Of a stretch of DNA of 64,000 bases, positions 11,600 through 23,763 are shown in pieces. The position numbers were made by a program, and so were the translations under genes. The DNA is from Jacaranda mimosifolia (Eukaryota; Streptophyta; Magnoliopsida; Lamiales; Bignoniaceae). Numbering within the stretch: the stretch's first letter is position 1; the number at the start of each line of letters is the position of its first letter. The stretch is from positions 7,797,501 through 7,861,500 of the forward strand of contig CM032124.1 in assembly GCA_018894105.1 (NCBI GenBank). Direction: 5' to 3'. The notes beneath the pieces were generated by a model, which was given only the letters and a program-made list of their open reading frames with translations, searched no databases and was not told the DNA's origin.

Positions 11600-14500
11600 A
11601 AAAGGTATGATTCCTAAGTTGTTCTTGAGAAGAATAATCGATTTTTCAAAAGTGGTTTAGTGAAAATATCAGGCAATTGATTTTTTGTTTCAGTGAAATT
11701 TATGATACATCACCCTTTCGAACATGATCTTTGATAAAATGGTGCCTGATTTCTCTATGCTTTGTGCGCAAGTGATAGACTGAATTTTTTGTAATGCAAA
11801 TAGCACTAGTGTTGTCACGTAAAATTAATTTGCAAGGGAATTGTCACCCAGAATCACCAAAAGTTTATTTCATCCACAATACATTTGAGTAGCAATCACC
11901 TAGTGGCATGTATTCTGCTTCAATTGTTGACATAGCTACCATGCTTTGTTTCTTTGTGGACCAGCTTACTAGACATGACCCTGGTAGTTGACAAGTTTCA
12001 GTCTGCTTTTTCAATCAATTTGCACCCCCAATAGTCAGCGTCAGAATATCTAACTAGATTGAAAATTTTAGATTGAGAATACCAAATTCCATAGCTGATG
12101 GTTCCTTTAAGGTAGCAAAGAATTCTTTTGACTGGCTTGAGATGTGACTCTTTCAGTTGTACCTAAAATTGGGCAAACAAATTGGTGGCAAATAGTACAT
12201 CTGGGCGACTGGAAGTTTGATACAGTAAGTTTTCGATCATGCCCCTGTATGTTGTCTCATCCATACTTTTCCCTTCAGGATCAAGTTCCAGCTTTGTATA
12301 TATAGCCATGGGAACACTGGACTCTTTACAATCCTTCATTCTAAATTTTTGCAAGAGAACCTTAGTATATTTCTCTTGGGATATAAAAATTCCTTCGATA
12401 GTTTGTTTGATTTGGAGTTCAAGGAAAACATTTAACTCACTGATAAGACTCATTTCAAATTGCATTGTCATGCATGTTGTAAAATCATCACAAAGATCTT
12501 TATGAGTACATCCAAAGATTATATCATTCAAGTACACTTGAACAAGTAGTAAATGGTCGTTTGATGTTTTTGTAAAAAGTGTAGTGTCTACTTTACCCAT
12601 GCAAAAATCATTTGAAATTAAGAAAGAACTTAAGCGATCATACCATTTTCTTGGAGCTTGTTTTAAACCATAAGGAGCTTCTGATAATTTGACGATATGA
12701 GGGTTCATTTAAAAAGGTATTTTTGACATCCATTTGTAAAGATTAAAGTTTTTGGATGACACATAAGCTAATAACATGCGAATAGATTCAAGACGTGCAA
12801 TGGGTGCGTAGGTTTCATCAAAATCAATACCCTCTCATTGAGAGTATCCTTTGGCAATAAGGTTTGCTTTATTTTTGACAATTTTACTTTGTTCATCTAA
12901 TTTATTTTGAAAGACCCATTTAGTAGCAATTACAGGATAATTATCGGGTCTTTGGACTAAGTTCCAAATTTGGTTTTTCTCAAACTTATTGAGCTCTTCT
13001 TTCATTGCACTTAGCCAAGACTCATCATTCAATGCCTTATTTATGTTGCATGGTTCTACATAGGACAAAAACATAAAGCCAGAAAGTTGTGATTCATTTG
13101 TTTTAGTTTTCGACCTTGTTTTGATTCCTACTGTTAGATCTCCATTGATGTTATTTGTTGGATGCTTTGAGACATGTTTGAATTTGCTAATTTTATCTCA
13201 TGTTTTGTTGCCAGAAGTTCCACTTGAAGTTGAGGCTATCTCAATCAAATTTTGAGATACTTCTTTTTCTCTTTCTTTTTCCTACTGAAGCACTTCTATT
13301 ACTTGATCGAAACTTACAGTTTCTATGCTCAAGAAATCCTTGGCTAGTAGAGGATCAGTTTCATCAAATACCACATGTATGGATTCTTTTATTGTCCCTT
13401 TTCTTTTGTTAAAGACCTTATAAGCTTTACTGTTTGTTGAGTAACCAATACCTTCATCCAATTTTGAATTAAATTTAGCAAAGTGTTCTCTATCATTCAA
13501 GATGCCAAAACATACGAAAGTAAGATGTGTTGGGTATCTTACCTTTCCAGAGTTCTTAAGGTGTCTTTTTGATGAATGATCTCAAGAAGAATATATTGAT
13601 GACATAGCAGGCTATGTTGATTGCTTCTGCCTAGAGATGTTTAGGAAGATCACACTCATTTAACATTGTTTGAGCCATTTTCTATAAAACTTTGCCTTTT
13701 TTTTCAACCACCCCATTTTGTTGGGGCATTCTTGAAGCAAAAAGTTGTGAGTATAACCAAGATCATTACAAAAAGCGGTAAAGTTATGATCATCAAACTT
13801 TATGCCATGATCACTCTAGATTATTTTAATCATATGCCCTTTTTCATTTTGAATGTTCTTTGAGAGAGTGATGAAGTGATGCAAAGCTTTATTTTTATAT
13901 GAAGGAAACCTTACCCATGTATAGGGAGAAAAATCATCAACAATGACAAAAACATATTTGTTTCCTCCAAAAGATTGTGTTTTCATGGGTCCAAGTATAT
14001 CAAGATGCAGAAGTTCTAGTAGTTTTGAAGATGTAATATCATTTATTGGCAGAAAATATTATTTTACTTGTTTCTCTTTCATGCATGCATCATATATTTT
14101 GTTTTTTGTGAACTATATTTTAGGATGCCTTTTACTAGATCATTTTTAACTAAATAGTTTAGGAGCTTCATATTAGCATGAAAAAGACACCTATGCCAAG
14201 TCCAACAAGATTCATCAATAGCAACTAGGCATTCAACATGTTGTTTGGACAAATTATCTAAATTTTTACAATATATGTTTATTTCTCTAATTGCAGTGAA
14301 AATAGTTTCATCATGCTTGGTCACCACACATTTAGAGGGCTTAAAGTGTACCTGATACCCATTATCACATAATTAGTTTATGCTAAAAGGATTATGTTGT
14401 AGCCCATCTACCAGCCAGATGTTTCAATGGAAATTCTATCTTTGTGACAAACTGTTCCTTTGCTAGTGATTTTTCCTTTTGTGTTGCTTGTGAGTGCATT

Positions 14501-16160
14501 TCTGCCATTATATTCTTGTGTTCCAGAAAAGAATGAGTTGTTTCTTGTGATGTGTCTGGAACATCCATTGTCCAGATACCAAAGCTCCATTTGAACTGCC
14601 TTCTTGACTGGTTCCTATAACATAAGGATTTGTGAATTTAGGTATCTATTTTTTGTTGGGTCCTAAGTTGTTAGACTTTGGCACCCATATATAGTTTATT
14701 CTAATTTCTTTTCGTATAGGGCATTTGTGAACCATATGACCTCCCTTAGAATAATAGTGACAAGTCTTCGTTTTTGAGGTTCTTGTGTCTCTACATCCAC
14801 AATAACTTTTTTCTTGCCCTTTAGTGATCTTTTCATATTATAGTTACTGTTTAGTAAAACTTGAATTTCATTTTCAAGTCATTGGTTTTTCTCAACTGGT
14901 CTATTTCTTCCCTCATAACTTTTCTTTATGATTTTATCATAGTGACGGACTAATTCTTCCTTTTCATTAAGTGTATTCTCTAGCGATTCCTTAAGAAAAT
15001 TTATTTCTATCTGAAGTTTAGTGAGTTGATAATGGCATTCAATGTGAATACCAAGATCTTTATCAAAATCATAATCAATGTCAAAACTGCTGGAACTGAA
15101 TTGAGATTGTAAAGTTACCCATCTATTGGCCATGAAACAATTTTCTTCGTTATCAAACTAGTCTGAGTCTAAGTTATCCCAATTAATGTTCATAGCTCTT
15201 TATTTTGGATTTCTTTCAGTCTTTGGAATCCATTTTAGTTTTGGACAGTCAAGCCTTTTGTGCTCTACCTCATGGCATTCATGACATATAAGTTACTCAG
15301 TTCTGAATTCCCCATTATTTATTCTGGAATTTGTTCTGGGGTCTCTGCTGAACTGATTTCTGACTTGGGTAAGTTGTTGAAGTCGCTTGGTTATCATAGC
15401 AATTTCTTCATTCACCATTTCTTTATCTAGATCACCAAGATCTTCATTTTGTTCTCCTTGTTCAGCATTGAAGGCAATGTTTTTCATATTTTTGTTGTAG
15501 GACTTTCTTCCTTCCTAAGAAGAATCATCTCGTGAGAAGTGAGTGAACTAATTAGCTCTATCATCGTTAATTTTTCAAGATTTTTGGCCTTATGAATCAC
15601 AGTAACTTTGGGATTCCATTCCTTTAGTAGAGATCTTAGGATCTTCCACACATATTACTTTTAGACATTGTTTTTCCCAGTACAAACATGGGATTCACTA
15701 TTTCCATGAATCAAGCATATATTTGGTTGATTGTTTCACCTGTTTTCATTGAAAATATCTCATATTAGTGAGTAAGAAATGCAATTCGCTCTAATTTTAC
15801 CTGTGAAATCCATTCATGGGTGACTTGAAGCATGTTCTACATATCCTTTGCTAAAGTATACGTGCTAACATGATTGTATTCTTCTTTGACTAGAGCACAT
15901 GAAAGGATATTTTTTGCTTTTGCATTCATTAAGAGCATTCTCTTGTCTTCAGCAATAAGTTCTAGTCTCCATGTTGAAGACCTACTTTTGTTGGTAGGAA
16001 TAAGAGGCCTATCAATGACTATGTTCCATAGGTCATATCCAGTGCTATGAAAAATTCCTCAATCCTGTTCTTCCACATTGAATAATTTGTCCCATAAAAT
16101 AGAGGGATACGAGTGTGAGATTAACCTTCTATATACACATCAAAACTAGAAGAAGCCATT
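11600..16160 (-). pseudogene. Copia gag-pol polyprotein, decayed
   Basis: On the minus strand the frame opens near 16160 with MASSSFDVYIEG. Gag includes an intact CCHC knuckle CHECHEVEHKRLDC near 15250-15290. Protease: WYLDNGCSRHIT (14408-14590), where Asn replaces the usual Ser of D-S-G. Pre-integrase segment: CWTWHRCLFHAN (14079-14327). Reverse transcriptase runs from 13074 to 12163, with SWLSAMKEELN, WVFQNKLDE and the catalytic box read as VYLNDIIFG (12523-12534), so the first catalytic Asp is Asn. RNase H holds MSTIEAEYMPLG near 11910 and the end motif QLPDIFTKPL near 11650-11690. Multiple stops and frameshifts separate these parts. Confidence 0.88.
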
Positions 16161-16205
16161 ACGATCTTTTGGCTCAAGTTTTTAAACTTATATATATGAG
16201 CCATC

Positions 16206-16218
16206 GGCTTTGGTACCA
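16206..16218 (-). other. Copia primer-binding site
   Basis: The minus strand reads TGGTACCAAAGCC two bases from the right LTR candidate, a variant of the initiator tRNA-Met site. Confidence 0.65.
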
Positions 16219-16220
16219 AT

Positions 16221-16416
16221 TGTTAGGATTAAGTACCTACCACAAGGCAAAAAATTATAGTTGTTAGCATATGTGCAACTTTATTTCCTCATATATTTTG
16301 TAGTGCAAAGTACTATATAAGGCTATGGTCGGCTTGAAGTGGTTGCGCCCTATAAGTGCCATGGGCTAGATGATTAGTCCTCGAGTCAAAGGATGATGTA
16401 GGAAATAAATCCAACA
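16221..16416 (-). repeat. Candidate 5' LTR of the copia element (196 bp)
   Basis: On the plus strand it starts tgttaggatt and ends aaatccaaca, giving TGTT...AACA ends. It contains a TATA-like ccttatatagtac on the minus strand. It adjoins the PBS on one side and membrane-protein coding sequence on the other. It is far shorter than the left LTR candidate and does not resemble it. Confidence 0.6.
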
Positions 16417-16941
16417 TATGGGATAAGTCTCAATGGCCAAAGCTATAAGGACACACTGCAAGAACTGTCTGATATAGTAGAAAAGATTGTGACAAACCAT
16501 CTCAAGACAGATATGGAAAACTCTCTAAGTTGGCCGATTAAGGTTATGGTTGCTAACTCAGTCTACCGGATCAGCCAAACTATTGCGCATGCTAACAAAG
16601 ACGGCGACAGCCAGACAGATGAGGAGATGTTTGAGAGATTATCCGTCATTGTCTCAGACATTTTGGCAGCTTGCCTCGCCAATTTAGTGCATGTCATAAC
16701 CTGAAAGTGTCACAAAAGTGCCATCAAAGAAAGGGAGAAAAGTGTCCGCCTAGCAGCTGTTCTTCTAGGTGAGAGTGAAGAAATTCTTGAAATTCTTCAG
16801 CAGCATGAGCTTTCAAGCTTGGATCCAGAAAAAGCAACTAGTATTGAAGAATGGAGGGTGTTTATGGAGCAGGTTAATGAAAATCCATGGGCCTCCATTT
16901 CAGCAACAATTACAAGAATACAAGAATACAAGAAAAGTTAG
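16417..16941 (+). pseudogene. Uncharacterised multi-pass membrane protein, 3' part (copy B)
   Basis: Immediately right of the copia LTR the frame reads SLNGQSYKDTLQELSDIVEK, then SLSWPIKVMVANSVYRISQ, DEEMFERLSVIVSDILAACL and LAAVLLGESEEILEILQQ, ending at a stop at 16939-16941. It aligns with the C-terminal third of the copy at 59195-61303, with one in-frame TGA at about 16701. Its first 30 bases overlap in homology with the last coding bases of copy A (both contain tataaggac) but with several differences, so it may derive from a second paralogue and not from the same gene as copy A. Confidence 0.75.
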
Positions 16942-18490
16942 AGCTTAAATTAAAATGAATTATCATCAGATTGTACTGAACTTAAGCTAAAAAATCAGCT
17001 GTAATATTACATAGAAAGTATCCAAAGTTGAAGAACGAATAGCTTGAGAACCATACGCATACAATTTTTTGCTTGCTCGGATCTTATAGCTATTAGGTAT
17101 AAGCATTTTAGTCATTAAAGGTGTATTAGGTTGTCATGGTTTAAATAATTATGTATCTATCCCTAATTATCGTCACTGTGTGCATTAGCAATTGTCAGTG
17201 TCATATGTAATGAAAAATCTTGTGAGATTGTTAAGGTTTACATTTGAGCTTTGAGTTTTATAACTTCCTTAATTGGCAGTAGATTCCATATAGGAAGATA
17301 TTGGAAGGTGGTGATTACCTTACCAGTAATTCGTTAGCATTTCTCATTGATCGTGCTCTATATTTTACGTTATTTGCTTACAAGACTATGAAAGCGTGTA
17401 ATGAACCCGAGTCGGACTGACAACTCAACCAAACCCCGAAAAGAAAACAAATTGCATTTATTAGTATTATTTGGTTTGTTCTTGTTTAAGTGGCAAGTTC
17501 GGGCTTTAACTCTTATAGTTACAAGTGTATTCAGTGACCAATCGAGGAATGAAAGTACATGAGCCCAAAAGCTATAAAAATATAAAATCTTAAATATAAA
17601 TTTTACATTTTACGAACTCAAAATATATAATTTGAATCAAAGTTGATCAAAATGATCTTTTATACTATAAATTTAATTAATAATTGAATTATTATAAAAA
17701 AAATTGTAATATCATTCCCAATATAATTAACTAAGAAATTGGCTAAAAGAAATCATTTTTTATTGTATGTTTGAGCCTCTTTTTCATAATATTTACAGCA
17801 GAAATTTTTTTTCTTACTTTTAGCTATTCAAAGATAAAGAAAATTCAAAAAAGCATTTTTAAAATATTCATTTACTTTTTGTCTATTTGTCTCAATTTTG
17901 TTGAAATCAAAAAAATAAATTTTTTATTTATTTTGCAAGTCGTTAAGATTTTTACTTAATAAACCACTGTATCTTTTTCTCACACAAACAAAATTAAATA
18001 CTCTAATCTTTTCTCATCTAATTATGTTCTTCCTTTGATTACTTGATTGTGAGTATCGATTTAAAATTTTATTTTGAACTTATAAAAATTAAATTAATTA
18101 AATTTATTTTTGTCATTAGTTAAGAAATTTAACTCAACAAATATAAATAATTAATTTTTTCATTTAAGGCCCAACAAAAATTGTTAAATCTTTTAAAATT
18201 AGTAAATGTCAATTAAAAATTAATATTTTAGTTAAGATTAAATGAAGTATTCTTTTAAATTTTAAATTTAAATTAACTATTATTACAAAAATTTAATATA
18301 TATTATTATTACAATCTATAAATGGAAATGCGCGTGGCAATAGTGCCATTGCCACAACGTGTGTGGGGCTTTTCCTACATTTTTTTTTTTTTTTTTATGC
18401 AGGTTAACTAAGACGTACGGTGCCATTTTGGGAGTTTGCTGTTCTTTTTGCTTGTATGCTATGTTGTTTAGTTTGTTCTTCTGTACTTTA
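16942..18490. other. Intergenic AT-rich sequence
   Basis: The 3' flank of the membrane-protein fragment, then AT-rich sequence with no recognisable gene. The ORFs at 17771-17959 and 18359-18577 are low-complexity and hydrophobic by chance. Confidence 0.5.
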
Positions 18491-19954
18491 GGCTGTGTTC
18501 TCCTCCTTTTTTCAAAATATTTTTCACCTCCCAAGATGCACTCAAAATATATATACATTCTTCAATCCTTCTTTTAAAAATATAAAAAATTTATACTTAA
18601 AAAATCCCTCCCAAAACAATCTCAAAATATCCATTACTGTATAAACCACATATTCCCCACCTACCCCTTTACTTTGTCATTTTACCTGTCATAGTACTTA
18701 TTAATTTCTTACTATCTTACTTTATTTATGCATATGTGTGTGTGTGTGTGCGCCCAAGTGTTTAAAAATTGAATTAATTAATTGTTGGAAAAAATAATTA
18801 AATTTAATTAAATATTTTTTATATTATTACTAAATAATTTATTTACTAGATAACGTATTAAATTAACTTAATTAATTATTTAAATTACTTATTAATTAAA
18901 TAATATATTTAGTTAAATTTAATATTTAATGTATTAATTAAGTGTTGTACTTATTCATTTAATAAATAATTTAAGATGTTTTAATTTGATATAATAAATA
19001 AATTAATCTTCTTTAAAAAAAATTTCATTAAATATTAATCTTTAGATTTGTTTAAAATTATAATAACAAATTTAATTATCATGTAATAATATATTAAATT
19101 TAATAAATTAATATTAATATAATTAAAATAATTATCAATAAAATTAATTAAATTTAAGTAAAAATTATTTGATTGTTTACTAAGTAATTTATTTACTAAA
19201 TACTATATTAATTAAATAATGAACTAAAAAGTAATTAAATAACCTACTAAATTACTTTATTTAATTATTTAAATATTTGTTATTTATATATTAATTATGT
19301 TTTTTATTTGTTTAATAAATAATTTAAGATGATTTAATTCATATAGTATAAAATTATTTATTTTTTTAACTTGATGAATTGTTATAAGTATTACGTGTAT
19401 AAGTTATTAAATAAATTATTTTATTTAAATCAATAATTAAGTTTTATTTTTAAATAAATCAAAAATAATAAACAGTTATTATGACATAATTATGGTATTG
19501 GTCAATTTTTTATAATTAAGATATATTTATGATTTCATAAATAGTTAATATTTATTAATAAGTATTTTTCTTCCAAGTAAGACATCATTTGCGAATGTTA
19601 AATTTATAAAAAATATAAGTTTCATAATAAATCACCAATTAAATTAATAACACATTATTTATTACAATAATCATTATACATATACACACACACATACACA
19701 TCATCCAATTATAAATATATACACATATGTTACATAAAAAAATTACTTTCACCCTAAAAACTCAACAAAAATTCAATTGATTTGACCTTTATAATAAAGT
19801 TTCTCCTCTCAAAAAAAAAAAAAAAACCCACCTCCTTCTCAATTAATTTTTCCTAATTTTCCAAAAGAAAAAAAAAAAATACTTGACACTTTTTTCAAAA
19901 TTTTTCTCCCAAAATACTTTCCAAAACAAGCAGAAAACTCAAGAGAACAAGCCC
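18491..19954. mobile_element. Non-autonomous TIR element, AT-rich, about 1.46 kb
   Basis: The left end GGCTGTGTTCTCCTC and the reverse complement of the right end, GGGCTTGTTCTCTTGAG, form imperfect terminal inverted repeats. TTA lies outside both ends (18488-18490 and 19955-19957), which would fit a PIF/Harbinger-type duplication. The interior is extremely AT-rich with no coding content, and includes a short (TG)n near 18735. Confidence 0.45.
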
Positions 19955-20090
19955 TTATAGTTTTAACGATATAGCGGGCTCCATAATAATCAGAAGAAAC
20001 GTTCTTGTGCTGCTTTCTTGAACGGAAGGGTGGTGTTTCATTTATTTTAACTGGGGAATGTTGTCTCGCCTTTTAGCAATTTGTATTGAG

Positions 20091-20094
<4 letters not shown>

Positions 20095-20128
<34 letters not shown>
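20095..20128. repeat. (GT)17 microsatellite
   Basis: Thirty-four bases of perfect GT dinucleotide repeat. Confidence 0.95.
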
Positions 20129-20129
<1 letters not shown>

Positions 20130-20337
20130 ATGTTAGAATAGAGAGAAAGTACATCTACCAAAAAGGGATTGATGCGGTGGATTTTATGGGATTTGTGGAT
20201 CTTGCATTGGAAGTTTATCCTTTTTTTTGTGGAAAAATTGGGTTTTTAATTTGTTTTTGAATGTATGATATTCAGCTTTTTGGGTGGTTGCTTAGTTTGG
20301 ACAGGTTGGCGGCAGAGGATAGTCAAGATTTAGGATC

Positions 20338-20972
20338 AGGGTGTCAAAATCAAATCGAACTCGATGATCTGATACTGATCCACTTGAAAAAAGCTAGGTC
20401 TGAGTTTGGTATTTTTGGGTTTTGGTCAAATTGGATAGAACCCAAAAATGACCAGAGAAAAAAAAAAAGATTGAGTTGGTATTGGGTCAACCTGCTTAAC
20501 CATAAAAAAACAAGTGAGTAACCCAATAATCCAATAAACTTGACCCAACCAACTCAACCAAAAATCAAAATTTAAAAAATTCAATTACTGCATAATGGTT
20601 TGTTATTTTATTGTATTTGGAGTGCGCATGGACATGACAAGTTTTAAAAGTTATTATATTTTCTCAACTTTAATGATTATGCCGAATTTTAAATTTTATT
20701 ATAGATCAAACTTTTACTAGATTATAATATTGGAATTTCTAAATATGAAAAATAAAATAAATAATCATATTGGGTTAGGTTTATCGAGTTTTTGGGTGAT
20801 CTGACTAAAAATCAAGTCAACATAAACCTAACACGATCTTTTGTAGGTAAGGTTAGTATTGAGCTTTTTAAGTTTAACATAAGATTGGGTTGGGTTTGGG
20901 TTTGATATTTTTATATTATACCTCTACTTTAACCCAATCTGAACCTACACAATCTACTCGAATTGACACCCC
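20338..20972. mobile_element. Non-autonomous hAT-like element, 635 bp
   Basis: The left end AGGGTGTCAAAATC and the right end TTGACACCCC give terminal inverted repeats with the core GGGTGTCAA. Flanking ttaggatc (20330-20337) and ttagggca (20973-20980) could be a decayed 8-bp duplication (5 of 8 match). Subterminal sequence repeats gggttgggtttgggtt-like motifs common in plant hAT derivatives. The ORF at 20261-20521 crosses the left boundary and is not a gene. Confidence 0.55.
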
Positions 20973-21581
20973 TTAGGGCATGAGATTCATAAAAATAATG
21001 AAAACAAAAAAAATATACAAGGTGTTTGGCTGTTACCTTATTGTGTCTTGTACGGAATGGAGGATTTGCAGCATGTGGTGTATGGGTGAGTAGATTGTCG
21101 TGTACAAGAGAGTAGTTACTCAATGCTTATGCTTGGTTTCGTGCTTTATTACTTCAAAAAAATATTTATTCTTCGTTCAGCTTTATCTTGCATATATTTT
21201 TCTGCTACATTGGGGATTTAGCTTTCTGCATTACATGGACTGTGACTTGGGTTTCTTTTTTTGGTTTTTTGGTGTCTCTTTTCTGCTCTTTATTTGTTTG
21301 GCATGCTTTCTATGTTTGTGTGGTAGGGAAGGTAGTTGTATTTTGCAAAGGGTGATTATTTAACTTGTGTTCTTTTTTTATTTGGTATTACTTTTTCCCT
21401 ATGTATTGATCATGTTTTGTTGTTGCTGTTTAGAAATTTCTGTTTGTTGACTTCTTTTTGTTTTTTCTTTTCTTTTTTTTTTTTTTTTGAGATTTTTCAA
21501 GGTTTCTTGTTCAGTGGCTTTTCTTTGGTGGGAGATGTATTACTATGTCTTTTTGATAGATAAAATGTTTCTAAATTGAAT
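20973..21581. other. Unassigned T-rich sequence left of the Tat insertion
   Basis: T-rich and hydrophobic when translated (21100-21563), with pyrimidine tracts that resemble intron sequence. It adjoins the Tat target site, and similar T-rich sequence continues at 35207, so the Tat element may sit in an old intron. No exon is recognisable. Confidence 0.35.
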
Positions 21582-21586
21582 GTAGG

Positions 21587-22155
21587 TGTTCATACAAATT
21601 TCGAGTTTGCAAAAGATTTATTATAAGGTAGGAAAAATACGTGGACAAAATTGAAATATAAATTTAAAATATAAGGGGTACAATCTCTAAAAAAAATGTC
21701 TTGAAAAAAGAAGACCAATCCTCTAATTCTTCACTCCAAAATGTGATTCAAGATGGCTTGAAACTTATGCTTGAATCGAGTATGATTTACACCTTCACAA
21801 TTGTAGAGCTTTGATGTGGCAGGAGTTTAGGATTTAGGAATCTGATGCTTGAACTTTTTAGTCTGGATTTCTTCCAATACCCCTTTTTATAGGCATAAAT
21901 TAGGATTTGATAACTTGAAACTTGAGTCTTCCCTTGGGCTTGGATACCACTTGAGATGGGTTTTATGTAGTAATGGGCTACATTTAAATATATTTGGCCC
22001 AATTAGATCATCCAAAATAGATGAAAAATTTTATAAATTGGCTCATTTTGTAAAGCCTAAATTAATTGCGGACTTTAATTTGGGACTCAAATCAATAGCC
22101 AATTTATTTAGACTATCAAATGATAATTTATCCTAGTAAAATTTCAATGTCAACA
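21587..22155 (-). repeat. 3' LTR of the Tat element
   Basis: 569 bp starting tgttcatacaaatt and ending aatgtcaaca on the plus strand. It is highly similar to 34636-35201, with a few indels; one indel near 21835-21860 covers about 20-30 bp. ORFs at 21787-22002 and 21849-22136 are shadows. Confidence 0.92.
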
Positions 22156-22170
22156 ATTGCCCCCACTTCA
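22156..22170 (-). other. Polypurine tract of the Tat element
   Basis: The minus strand reads TGAAGTGGGGGCAAT, ending at the 3' LTR start TGTTGACATT. Confidence 0.8.
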
Positions 22171-22464
22171 AGACTCAAAGAACAACATGCCAAATGAGAG
22201 GCAAAATTTGAAGTGTTGAATCACATAAATTGTATGGATCATAACTTGAATAACCCATAAATTTATAATGTGTTCCCAAAAAAATGAGAAATTTGGAGAC
22301 GAAACTGGGAGTAACTTGGAGTTTGATAATACATGTCATCTTATTTTTTATGAGAACACACGGGCCTATTTTCAATTTGAGTAGCCAAGTTAAACTTTGA
22401 GGCCAGTAGCATTTGAGAGGCTAATTTGAAGGCACCAATAACGTTGACTTTGAGTCATCTCCAA

Positions 22465-22518
<54 letters not shown>

Positions 22519-23763
22519 ATATATATATATATAATATTAGATAGCGTAGCCCATGTTCAATTTAATATTCAAGGTTACTTTGCATAATCAGCACCCCCCC
22601 CCCCAAAAAAAAGGCAAAATTGGCAATCATCCATTTCTCTGAGAACAGCAACTTCCGTGTACAATTTCGAGATTGAAATCTTTGTCCCCTTGCTTTACTT
22701 ATCGTCCCCCTATTTATAATAATAACCGCACGTGGCCACCATTTACTAAAGTATTTCCAGAAGAAAAATTAGAGAAAGGAAGGAAAATCAGACTAATTTT
22801 GCACCAGCTTCCGCGGCACTTCGGTTTCTTTCCTTCGTTTTCTCCTTCTTTTCTTTCTTTCCTTTTCCTTTACAGTCAATCTCATGAAAGTTTCTTTCAC
22901 TGCCCACAGAAACTCTAAAAAAATTCCTTTCTAAAGTCAAAGGCCAAAATGCAAAATGATCTTCCATCTCAGCATGGGTGATTTTCTTGAGACATTGGGA
23001 TCTAAACAATCAAAACTCCCGATTTTGGTTTCTTTCTTCCTTTTTGGCAGTAATGTTGTTGCATCAATCAAGGATTGCACTTCCATCGTTAGGCCTGCCA
23101 GTTCCCAGATTTTGGGATGATGAAAATTTCCTATTTCATTCAAGATTCAAATTCTTTACACTTATAAAAGAGAGGGGCTTGAAGATTGTTTTCTTCCGGT
23201 CCACTGCAAAGCAATTTGTTTCTCTTTTTTTCTTTTTCCTGGTGATAAGAATCAATGACACTCATATTGCAAAGCAGTGGCAAAATTGTTCTACCCAGAT
23301 TCTCCTTGTTCGGTTGGTGTTGTAGGTAAATTGCTTCTTAGAATCACTTGCCTCTACCAAGCAGTTACTTGAATAAAATTTAAATGCAACGATTAATTCA
23401 GAATTAGGGGACTGTCAGCACTTCCATTTCTTTTTGCATATCTTTCATTTCAATAAATCCTATATTGGTAGAGCACCCGCTGCCACCACTTAATAACGAA
23501 TTTATATTTTTAACAGCATTGTGATCTATTGCAAGTTCTTTTTGTGCCTCTTCTTCAAATCTTCTTTTCTCTTTTTCGGAGGCCATTTGGAGATTCGATC
23601 TCTATTTGCTTGCTGAATTATTTGAGAGATGCCATCTATTTCTTCACCGTCGGCAACCTGAATTTCTGTTCGACCTTTTTTTTTTTTTAATAATATAAAG
23701 GTCTATCATTTCCCGTTTCAACGATTTCTCTACTTTGTATGATCTATAGTTTTCTCGTTTCAA
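22171..23763. other. Tat spacer upstream of the antisense ORF, with (CT)24
   Basis: Non-coding sequence between the 3' LTR and the start of the antisense Plant Mobile Domain frame. It holds a perfect CT microsatellite at 22469-22516, followed by TATA-rich sequence and pyrimidine tracts near 22800-22870. This could be the promoter and leader of the antisense ORF, but nothing proves it. A 60-aa minus-strand ORF at 23404-23586 is charged and unrecognised. Confidence 0.5.

Larger units (their letters stand above)
10646..16416 (-). mobile_element. Ty1/copia retrotransposon with non-matching LTRs
   Basis: Gag, protease, integrase, reverse transcriptase and RNase H are readable in copia order on the minus strand (16160 to about 11600). 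A PBS lies beside the right LTR candidate and a polypurine tract beside the left one. The left LTR candidate (10646-11232) and the right one (16221-16416) differ in length and show no clear similarity by eye, so this is not a simple insertion. Membrane-protein gene fragments lie directly on both sides. Confidence 0.85.

Noticed and set aside
20095..20128. GT repeat as part of a CRISPR-like array
   Set aside because: Simple dinucleotide repeat with no spacers; no CRISPR array is expected or seen in this plant DNA.
21100..21563. Hydrophobic ORFs suggesting membrane proteins
   Set aside because: T-rich sequence gives Phe- and Leu-rich translations by chance; no conserved motif.
23404..23586. 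60-aa charged minus-strand ORF
   Set aside because: No recognisable family, no context, and length within chance expectation.
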